Assembly (NCBI GenBank): GCA_003224135.1
Contig: QHYO01000204.1
Location: 1-6,025 of the forward strand
Origin: Acidobacteriota bacterium
Lineage (GTDB): Bacteria; Acidobacteriota; Terriglobia; Acidiferrales; UBA7541
Direction of reading: 5' to 3'
DNA length: 6,025 nt
Made by a program: the position numbers and the translations under genes. Below, in pieces: positions 1-5,124 of this stretch. Position 1 is the stretch's first letter, and the number at the start of each line of letters is the position of its first letter. The notes beneath the pieces were generated by a model that worked only from the letters and a program-made list of their open reading frames with translations, made no database searches and had not been told where the DNA came from.

Positions 1-53
1 CGACAGGCAGGCCTGGAATGACGACTGGGTTGACGGTAATTCGAGAGCGCCGG
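1..53. other. Non-coding left edge
   Basis: These 53 bases lie downstream of the broken TlpA gene on the minus strand. I see no start codon with a Shine-Dalgarno, no hairpin with T-run and no recognisable protein fragment. It may be the spacer before a gene outside the window. Confidence 0.3.
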
Positions 54-617
54 CTAGAAATTTTTCAGGAGGGTCTTGGGAGACTTGGAGGAGCGAGCGG
101 AGAGGAGCCAGTCGAGTCGAGAAGAGATCTCTTTTTTGGAGGCTTCGCCCAGGATGCGAAAGACGGGCGAGCCGTCGCGATCGAGGATGATGGTGGCGGG
201 AACGATTTCGCCCAGTTGGAAATCGTGAAGCGTTGCCGGCGTAGCGCCGGTGAAAATCGCAAGCGTGATTTTCTTTTTTTCGACGAAGCGCGGGATTTTG
301 GACTGGGATTGAGCGTCGTCGAGCGAGACCAAGAGGAAGGACACGTCCTTGTCTTGCTATCCGGCAGACAGTTTGGCGAGCATGGTCGTTTCTTCGCGTC
401 ATGGGAAACACCAAGTGGCCCAGAAATTGAGAACAACGATTTTGCCCCGGTAGTCGGCGAAATTGCAGGAGAAGGATAGAACTCCGGCGAGCAGACCATA
501 CCGGAGCAAAGCTGTTGCGGAACGGGGATGGCGGGCAGCCAATGTTACCAACCGCCCGCCACCTGGTTCCGTTGCAGGGAGAACGCCTGGGAGTAGCGAT
601 AACCGTCCAAAATTCAT
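54..617 (-). pseudogene. Broken TlpA/thioredoxin-like thiol-disulfide oxidoreductase
   Basis: One continuous minus-strand frame encodes the TlpA fold but carries two internal stops. NFADYRGKIVVLNFWATWC is the classic beta-strand leading into the WCxxC active site. After WCFP comes TGA (401-399) in place of the second catalytic Cys, then REETTMLAKLSAG, then TAG (359-357) where a residue such as Tyr fits, then QDKDVSFLLVSLDDAQ. The rest stays in the same frame to the TAG at 56-54, including VPATIILDRDG, which holds the expected cis-Pro, and a helical C-terminus. Each stop is one base from a sense codon that suits the family. Recognisable homology starts at about 464. Upstream in frame there is a hydrophobic stretch (RYGLLAGVLSFSC) like an export signal, but the usual 'APDF...DGK' segment between signal and NFADYRG is absent, so the 5' part may also be deleted. 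The start at 617 is only a boundary guess, and that ATG lies at the edge of a hairpin. Members of this family reduce or exchange thiols in the periplasm; this copy should not make an active enzyme unless the stops are sequencing errors. Confidence 0.8.
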
Positions 618-638
618 TGCGAGCAGTCGTACTCGCAA
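617..638 (-). terminator. Hairpin just after the barrel gene, possible terminator
   Basis: On the minus strand a perfect 7-bp inverted repeat, TTGCGAG and CTCGCAA with an 8-nt loop, begins 1 nt after the TAA stop of the outer-membrane barrel gene. It is followed by TGAATTTT, a short weak T-run. Position and shape suit a factor-independent terminator or attenuator separating the barrel gene from the broken TlpA gene. The stem is short and the T-run imperfect, so it could also be only a 3'-end-stabilising hairpin. Confidence 0.4.
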
Positions 639-639
639 G

Positions 640-1731
640 TTAGAAACGGTGCGAGAAAACGGCAATGAGAGTGTAGTCGGCGAAAGCGGCGTCGCCATGT
701 CTGCCGGCTGCGATGTCCGGGACGCTCCGGCGGCGATTGCGTTCGACGGCCCATGGACCGTTCACCGAAATCGTGTTGCGGCGGAAACTGTACATGATTC
801 CGGGGTCGATGGAGATGATGTACCCGGGACGACGGAAACCGTTGCTGGAGCCGAAAGCGTCGCGAACGGGAATGCCTTCCATGCGTCCGCCGAAGCTGAA
901 GGAAAGATGGCGCACGCCGGGAACGGCATGGGAGAAGCCGCCGCGGAAAAGATACTGGTCAGTGACGGACATGACCGATTCGCTAGCGCGGGAACGGAAC
1001 GTGGGGACGCCGTTGGTGTCCGCGGGATTGAAGAGCCAGGAACCCTGGAAATAGAGCATGGTATGCAACCAGATCTGGCGGTAGGCCTGGGTCGCGAGCG
1101 TAAAGCCCCAGCGACAATCGCCGGGCTGGAGAGACTGGTCGGCAACTGCGGTGATCGTCTGCCCATTCTGAACAGCCGAGCTTTTGCCATCGCAGATGCC
1201 GGTGGGAATTTTCAAACTACTGCTGACGGCGACGTTGCCGTTGCTTTCGGTGGGTGGGCGGAAAATCCAGGATTGCACGCCCACCTGCATGTCGCCGATG
1301 CCGCCAATGCGGTAAACACCAACCGGCGGGTAGATCTGATTGCGCGAGCCCTGGAGTACGGGAATGTCTGCGATGACGCTCCAGCGGCGAGAGAGTTGAT
1401 AGTTGATTCCGACATCGAAAAGGAGCTGGTGATTTTCGACCTGATTGTGAAGGAGCTCCCGCTGAGTCTGTTCGTCCGTTCCGATGAAGTGGCGGAAGGA
1501 ATTAAATTCGCGGAAGCCGACGGTGACGGTCAGGCGGCGGAGCCATGCAGGATCGTGATTGTTTGGGCTGCTCGCGATCGTGCCGCCGCCGCAGAGTTCG
1601 TCCATGATGCCCTGGTTTGAACGAGCAGCCACGCAGCCCTGCGCATGAGCACTCTGAAACGCACCTGCGACGAAGAACGCATAGAGAAGAATACAAACTG
1701 CACGGAGAGACACAAATCGGTTGAAGGACAC
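640..1731 (-). CDS. Outer-membrane beta-barrel protein, phenol/MetA-like transporter type
   Basis: Predicted 363-residue outer-membrane barrel. I chose the GTG start at 1731 because AGGGGA sits 7 nt upstream and it places a normal signal peptide at the N-terminus: NRFVSLR, a hydrophobic core at about 11-24, and cleavage after AHA (residue 30). A TTG at 1809 would add 26 residues in frame that look unlike a signal. The mature part shows alternating-residue amphipathic strands with aromatic girdles (WSVIADIPV, GVQSWIF, MLYFQGSWLF, LSFSFGGRM). The chain ends YTLIAVFSHRF, with a terminal Phe as expected for BAM-dependent assembly. GGIGDMQVGVQSWIF at 143-157 followed by VAVSSSLKIPTG at 167-178 resembles the barrels grouped as 'MetA-pathway of phenol degradation' or 'transporter' proteins; substrate is unknown. 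Four cysteines remain after cleavage (33, 47, 180, 206). It lies 108 bp after the cupin gene on the same strand. The barrel class is fairly sure; the family name is a recollection and less so. Confidence 0.8.
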   Translation of the reverse strand: MSFNRFVSLRAVCILLYAFFVAGAFQSAHAQGCVAARSNQGIMDELCGGGTIASSPNNHDPAWLRRLTVTVGFREFNSFRHFIGTDEQTQRELLHNQVENHQLLFDVGINYQLSRRWSVIADIPVLQGSRNQIYPPVGVYRIGGIGDMQVGVQSWIFRPPTESNGNVAVSSSLKIPTGICDGKSSAVQNGQTITAVADQSLQPGDCRWGFTLATQAYRQIWLHTMLYFQGSWLFNPADTNGVPTFRSRASESVMSVTDQYLFRGGFSHAVPGVRHLSFSFGGRMEGIPVRDAFGSSNGFRRPGYIISIDPGIMYSFRRNTISVNGPWAVERNRRRSVPDIAAGRHGDAAFADYTLIAVFSHRF

Positions 1732-1738
1732 GAGCTGT

Positions 1739-1744
1739 TCCCCT
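1739..1744 (-). promoter_or_regulatory. Shine-Dalgarno that fixes the barrel gene's GTG start
   Basis: AGGGGA on the minus strand lies 7 nt before the GTG at 1731. No comparable site precedes the longer in-frame start candidates (GTG about 10 codons upstream, TTG at 1809), so this site supports the shorter protein with a standard signal peptide. Confidence 0.65.
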
Positions 1745-1808
1745 GGATTGGATTCGGACACGACCCAACAAGCTTGTGAGATTTGAGCAGGCGACGGAAA
1801 GGGCGGCA

Positions 1809-1837
1809 ATAATACAAAAATGCTATGAAGCGAGAAA
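1809..1837 (-). promoter_or_regulatory. Possible sigma70-like promoter for the barrel gene
   Basis: On the minus strand, TATTAT (1814-1809) matches the -10 consensus at 5 of 6 positions within a T-rich run directly after the cupin stop codon. With a 17-bp spacer the -35 would be TTTCTC (1837-1832), a poor match. A start near 1802 would give a leader of about 70 nt to the GTG at 1731. It suggests the barrel gene can be transcribed independently of the cupin gene, but the weak -35 keeps this tentative. Confidence 0.3.
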
Positions 1838-1839
1838 AG

Positions 1840-2520
1840 CTACTTCAATTCGACTTCGACGATTTGACCCGGGGTGGTGCCTACGTTGGCCAGATTGTGA
1901 GTGATTTTTGCGTCGACATAGCGAAAATCGCCGGGTCCGACTTCGTGCGTGGCGGATTGGCCGTCGGGCGAAGCCATTTTCAGGTTGAGAGCCGTAATGG
2001 AGACGCTGACGTACGGGCGCATGTGGGTATGCATGGGCGAAGTGGCGCCCGGAGCGAGAACCCAGTTGTAAACGCGCGCGCTGGGATTTTCGGCGGCCAC
2101 GGTGGCGGCGACATCGGGAGAGGGAGTTGTCGGACGCTGGGCCGGCTCAATGTCCAAGACTTCGTAGGGAGCGGTGCCGACATTGTGGACTCGGTGGGTG
2201 TAGGAGGCTTCGGTCAGGGTGAGGGCAGAAATGTTGCCGGGTTTCGTGGCAGTCGAAGGGCCTTCGGCTTCGTTGATTTTTTGCTGTGCGATCGTGGTAG
2301 CGGAAAGATCGATGACCACGCGATCGTGCGTGTGACTGTGGAAGAGCGTAGTCTGGCCCGGTGGCAGGATGACGTGCATCACGGTGACGGCATCGTTTTT
2401 GAATACGACTTTGTGGAGCGGTTCTTCTTCGACGGGGACGGAAGTGACATTTGAGGCCTGCGGCGAGGTGAGAATCCGAGAGATCACGAGAAGCGCAACG
2501 CATGGCAAATAGGATTTCAT
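1840..2520 (-). CDS. Exported double-cupin domain protein
   Basis: Predicted 226 residues. ATG at 2520 is supported by GGGGAG 5 nt upstream. The N-terminus (Met-Lys, then a hydrophobic stretch at about 5-17) looks like a signal peptide, so the protein is probably periplasmic; there is no clear lipobox around Cys7. Two cupin halves follow. The first has PPGQTTLFHSHTHD at about 53-66, with His61, His63 and His65 as candidate metal ligands, and THRVHNVG at about 108-115 as the second conserved motif. The second has APGATSPMHTH at about 156-166 (His164, His166) and GPGDFRYVDAKITHNLANVG with His208. Both halves therefore keep the His-x-His plus downstream His pattern of metal-binding cupins. Cupins range from dioxygenases and isomerases to sugar- or ligand-binding proteins, and nothing here decides the substrate. 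It sits between the GT2 gene and the barrel gene on the same strand. Fold confidence is high, function unknown. Confidence 0.88.
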   Translation of the reverse strand: MKSYLPCVALLVISRILTSPQASNVTSVPVEEEPLHKVVFKNDAVTVMHVILPPGQTTLFHSHTHDRVVIDLSATTIAQQKINEAEGPSTATKPGNISALTLTEASYTHRVHNVGTAPYEVLDIEPAQRPTTPSPDVAATVAAENPSARVYNWVLAPGATSPMHTHMRPYVSVSITALNLKMASPDGQSATHEVGPGDFRYVDAKITHNLANVGTTPGQIVEVELK

Positions 2521-2525
2521 TTGTA

Positions 2526-2531
2526 CTCCCC
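2526..2531 (-). promoter_or_regulatory. Shine-Dalgarno of the cupin gene
   Basis: GGGGAG on the minus strand lies 5 nt before the ATG at 2520. It selects this ATG over the in-frame ATG/GTG-type codons about 5 codons upstream, which overlap the site itself. Confidence 0.65.
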
Positions 2532-2637
2532 ACATAAGAGAAACCTTTTCAAGCAGGACTGGAAGTATCGTATACCGGATTCTCGTGGATCGATATTTGA
2601 AGGCAAAGATTTAACAACGAGTTCGCTCCAGGTAGGA

Positions 2638-2655
2638 ACACAGAGAACACGGAGA
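2638..2655 (+). repeat. Tandem 9-bp repeat in the GT2-cupin spacer
   Basis: ACACAGAGA is followed immediately by ACACGGAGA: two 9-bp units differing at one base, placed in the 158-bp non-coding gap between the GT2 stop and the cupin start. Similar 'ACACAGAG/ACACGGAG' strings occur, as I recall, as dispersed intergenic motifs in several environmental bacteria, so this may be a short copy of such an element. Two units alone could also be chance. Confidence 0.4.
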
Positions 2656-2678
2656 GTGCAAAAATTAGTCGGTCGTGG

Positions 2679-4298
2679 TTAAAAACCGGGGGCGCCTGAG
2701 GAAGCGGGACGCATTTCCGGGGCGTTGACGCCGAAGCGCAGATGGGCGAAGTAGGTTTGGCCGAGCGACATGAAGCCCGTGTAGAGATAACCCCAAACGA
2801 AAAGAAGCAGAAAGGGGATGGTGGCGAAATTCTGATTGGTGATGGCGTAGACGACGGTAAAGCCGAAGTAGACGCCAAGCAGAATTTCGGCGTAGGGCAT
2901 CCAGCCAGCTTTGTTCCGGTATTTTTTGGTGACAAAGGTATCTTTCTTGCCTTCGATCTTGAACTTTGGCGTGCGCACAAATTCGCTCTTTATATCAAAA
3001 ATCGCTTCGAGCACAGCTTTCGCGTTGCGAATGGAAATGCCGATGCCAGTGGCCATCACGAAGGGCATGTAAAGAAAAGTGCTCCACCAGCTTTTGGGAC
3101 GAAGCTCTCTTTGCGCGACCAGATAAAAACTGGAGATGGAGCAAGTGGAAGCGAGAAAGAGCGGCAGATCGATGAGCAGCATCTGAAACCAGCCCTGATA
3201 GAAGCGGACGATCATGGCGGGAAGAAGCATCGCCGAAAAAAGAACCATCAATGGATAACTGATGTTCGCAGTGAGGTGAAAAAAGGCTTCAGCCTTGACG
3301 TGCCAGGGTGCATCAGAACGAAAAACCTGCGGAAGGATTTTTTTTGCGGTTTGCATCAGGCCCTTGGCCCAGCGCGCCTGCTGTGCTTTGAAGCCGTTCA
3401 TATCGACGGGAAGTTCGCTGGCACATTCCACGTTCGGGAGATAGAGAAACTTCCAGCCTTTGAGCTGCGCGCGATAGGAAAGATCAGTGTCTTCGGTCAG
3501 GGTGTCGTGCTCCCAACCGCCCGCGGAATCGATCGCGGCGCGGCGCCAGACTCCGGCGGTGCCGTTGAAATTGAAGAACGTGCCACGGCGCGAGCGGCCG
3601 CCGTGTTCTACGACAAAGTGGCCGTCGAGTAGAATGGATTCGACGCGCGTGAGCAGCGAATAGTCGCGATTGAGATAGGTCCAGCGTGTTTGCGCCATGC
3701 CAATTTCGGGATTCTGGAAATAGGGAACGGTGCGGCGGAGAAAGTCGGGCTCCGGAATGAAGTCAGCGTCAAAGATGGCAATGAATTCGCCGCGGGCAGT
3801 TTTGAGACCGTTTTCGAGGGCGCCGGCTTTGAAACCTTCGCGGTTGGAGCGGTGAATGTAGCTGATGGGCACACCCTGTGCGGCGTGACGTTCGACGCAA
3901 GACCGCGCGACTTCGCAGGTTTCGTCGGTGGAATCGTCGAGCACTTGAATGTCGAGGAGTTCGAGCGGGTAATCGAATCGAGAGACCGCTTCGACGAGAC
4001 GCTCAATGACGTAACGCTCGTTGAAAATGGGAAGTTGAACGCTGACACGCGGCCATTGCGCGACGGCAGGCGGCGGGCCGGGAACGTTCTTGCGATATTT
4101 GTAGTAGTCGTAGACGAGCCAGTAGCGATGAAGTCCATAAACCGCGAGGATGATGAGGACGATGAAGTATGGAATCATCATCATCAGATCGAACGCGTTG
4201 AGGTGATAGATGCCGGAAAAAGTGCGGTCGGCTGCTTTGTGCCAGTAGTTGCTAAGCGCGCTCTGTGCAACAAACAAGACGATGAACGGGAAATTCAT
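2679..4298 (-). CDS. Processive family 2 glycosyltransferase (cellulose/mannan synthase-like)
   Basis: Predicted 539-residue inner-membrane GT2 enzyme that would transfer sugars from a nucleotide sugar to a growing polysaccharide on the cytoplasmic face. Layout: one or two N-terminal membrane segments (about 5-17 and 41-62), a cytoplasmic GT-A domain (about 83-315), then about five C-terminal membrane segments (about 346-367, 373-395, 405-423, 468-486, 491-512). All hallmarks of processive GT2 are visible: RVSVQLPIFNE at 84-94, LDDSTDET at 120-127, FDADF at 176-180, TEDTDLSYR at 268-276 and the QxxRW motif QQARW at 306-310. The pattern resembles CslA/CslC-like bacterial GTs more than BcsA; there is no PilZ domain at the C-terminus. 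The polymer cannot be named from sequence. The ATG at 4298 lacks a clear Shine-Dalgarno, and a start at the Met-Met-Met run (residues 39-41) just before the second membrane segment is possible. No bcs, alg or pga partner genes are present in the window. Confidence 0.9.
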   Translation of the reverse strand: MNFPFIVLFVAQSALSNYWHKAADRTFSGIYHLNAFDLMMMIPYFIVLIILAVYGLHRYWLVYDYYKYRKNVPGPPPAVAQWPRVSVQLPIFNERYVIERLVEAVSRFDYPLELLDIQVLDDSTDETCEVARSCVERHAAQGVPISYIHRSNREGFKAGALENGLKTARGEFIAIFDADFIPEPDFLRRTVPYFQNPEIGMAQTRWTYLNRDYSLLTRVESILLDGHFVVEHGGRSRRGTFFNFNGTAGVWRRAAIDSAGGWEHDTLTEDTDLSYRAQLKGWKFLYLPNVECASELPVDMNGFKAQQARWAKGLMQTAKKILPQVFRSDAPWHVKAEAFFHLTANISYPLMVLFSAMLLPAMIVRFYQGWFQMLLIDLPLFLASTCSISSFYLVAQRELRPKSWWSTFLYMPFVMATGIGISIRNAKAVLEAIFDIKSEFVRTPKFKIEGKKDTFVTKKYRNKAGWMPYAEILLGVYFGFTVVYAITNQNFATIPFLLLFVWGYLYTGFMSLGQTYFAHLRFGVNAPEMRPASSGAPGF

Positions 4299-4609
4299 GG
4301 ACGCCGGTAGTTTACGAAGTTTGCGCGAACTGCGCCAGAGGAGTGGCCAATGGCGCGTTTCGATTCGCGACTAAGGTCCAAGTTCCGCCATCAGGCTGAC
4401 TCTATGGTGCGACTCGAATGTGTTTTTCTTTGATGAGGCTCCTTCCTCATATACATTTGCCCGGCGGTGGCAACGCCTAGCTCCCAATACGAGAACCGGC
4501 AGCTTTTCCTCCTACGCCGGTTTCGAGACCTTCCGGAAGCGCTTGTTTTCGATAGCGTTCTGGATTCGCCTCTATCGAATGTTTTCTAGTCGATGAGAAC
4601 ACGATTCGG
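4299..4609. other. Divergent intergenic spacer rich in inverted repeats
   Basis: This 311-bp gap lies between the divergent GT2 and zinc-ribbon genes and shows no credible coding frame. It holds several short palindromic elements: GCGCCA/TGGCGC (4332-4337 and 4351-4356, with TGGCCA in the loop), ATGAGG/CCTCAT (4433-4438 and 4445-4450, 6-nt loop), AACCGGC/GCCGGTT (4494-4500 and 4516-4522, 15-nt loop), the 10-bp palindrome CTTCCGGAAG (4530-4539), and TTCGATAG/CTATCGAA (listed separately). None is followed by a T-run, so they do not look like terminators. Both flanking promoters must lie here, but I could not identify a convincing -35/-10 pair. A small RNA is possible but unproven. Confidence 0.5.
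4548..4579. promoter_or_regulatory. Perfect 8-bp inverted repeat upstream of the zinc-ribbon gene
   Basis: TTCGATAG (4548-4555) and its exact reverse complement CTATCGAA (4572-4579) are separated by 16 bp and end 30 bp before the ATG at 4610. The half-sites are 24 bp apart centre to centre, a little over two helical turns, so a dimeric regulator could contact both on one face. Alternatively it is an RNA hairpin with a 16-nt loop in the leader. No regulator gene is visible nearby. Confidence 0.35.
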
Positions 4610-5011
4610 ATGGACTGGCTTTGGTCCAACCTGCTCGGCGGGATCAAGCTGTATCTCAGAAAGGTCGCTTTAGAGACAGCTTCGAGTTTGCTAGATCAAG
4701 GGGTTATAGAGAAGTTCGAGGTAGAAGGAGTGGGCGAGTATCAGCAGCCCCGCTGCCCGAATTGCCGGTCACTCGAAGTTTCCTTTCAGGGGTTGAACCG
4801 GCCAGTGGACTATACCCGCGCCCTCCTTGGTCGAGCTCTGCCGCTTCATCGTAGTCTTTGGGAATGTGATTCCTGTGGCCACCAGTGGCCGGAGTCCAAC
4901 GAGAAACCGCCTGACAACGTTTTGAGATCAGCGTCATCCATTCTCCTGATGTTGATAGCGCTTGAGGCCTTTAGTGGCGTGTTGTCGGGGGTAATTGCAG
5001 CGTCGCGCTAG
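4610..5011 (+). CDS. Small zinc-ribbon protein with C-terminal membrane segment
   Basis: Predicted 133 residues. The core is a four-cysteine zinc ribbon: CPNC at 49-52 and CDSC at 86-89 followed by GHQW. Between them, SLEVSFQGLNRPVDY and LLGRALPLHRSLWEC resemble the zinc ribbon found at the C-terminus of DUF2007-type proteins. The N-terminal 45 residues include ALETASSLLDQGVIEKFEV, which could be a short remnant of the DUF2007 'sensor' fold, though the full domain (about 70 residues) is not there. A hydrophobic stretch at about 109-131 would anchor the C-terminus in the membrane, leaving the ribbon cytoplasmic. The function of such proteins is unknown; zinc binding is inferred from the cysteines. 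The Shine-Dalgarno is weak (GAGAA about 10 nt upstream). No alternative start exists in frame nearby. It is transcribed in the same direction as the chrA-like gene, 113 bp upstream, but need not be cotranscribed. Confidence 0.72.
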   Translation: MDWLWSNLLGGIKLYLRKVALETASSLLDQGVIEKFEVEGVGEYQQPRCPNCRSLEVSFQGLNRPVDYTRALLGRALPLHRSLWECDSCGHQWPESNEKPPDNVLRSASSILLMLIALEAFSGVLSGVIAASR

Positions 5012-5124
5012 AGCCCAGCGCAGCGAGCCGTCACGCCAATCGGAAATTAGCTGAGCGCTCTGGAATAAACAGGGCTGCGCGGCTCCGGCATGCAACTCTG
5101 AAGTTGAGGCATAATCGCGCGGCG
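5012..5124 (+). other. Structured leader between the zinc-ribbon gene and chrA
   Basis: Starting at the stop codon's last base, GAGCC-CA-GCGCAGC (5011-5024) can pair with GCTGCGC-GGCTC (5074-5085), giving 12 base pairs with a 2-nt bulge around a 49-nt loop. A second small hairpin, CAACT-CTGA-AGTTG (5093-5106), follows. CATAAT at 5110-5115 is a 5-of-6 match to a -10 box; initiation from it would begin about at the ATG of the next gene. No T-run follows either stem, so a classical terminator is unlikely. Confidence 0.3.

Noticed and set aside
399..401. TGA as a selenocysteine codon in a WCxxU redox site
   Set aside because: A second in-frame stop (TAG at 357-359) follows 14 codons later and part of the 5' region seems missing, so gene decay or sequence error explains more. 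Kept only as a check in the findings.
65..499. Minus-strand frame of 144 codons over the TlpA remnant
   Set aside because: It is out of frame with the TlpA motifs and rich in Ser/Pro; the homology lies in the interrupted frame ending at 54.
463..1620. Long plus-strand frame of 385 codons opposite the barrel gene
   Set aside because: The minus strand has a signal peptide, barrel strands, terminal Phe and a Shine-Dalgarno. The plus frame has no recognisable domain and looks like a GC-driven antisense shadow.
1825..2454. Plus-strand frame of 209 codons opposite the cupin gene
   Set aside because: It mirrors the cupin gene, has Gly/Asp/Val-rich low-complexity content and no motif, while the minus strand has two clear cupin motifs.
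2742..3632. Plus-strand frame of 296 codons opposite the GT2 gene (and another at 3690-4310)
   Set aside because: All GT2 catalytic motifs are on the minus strand; the plus frames lack membrane segments or known motifs.
4433..4450. ATGAGG/CCTCAT hairpin as a terminator
   Set aside because: No T-run follows it in either direction, and it lies upstream of both divergent genes, where a terminator is not expected.
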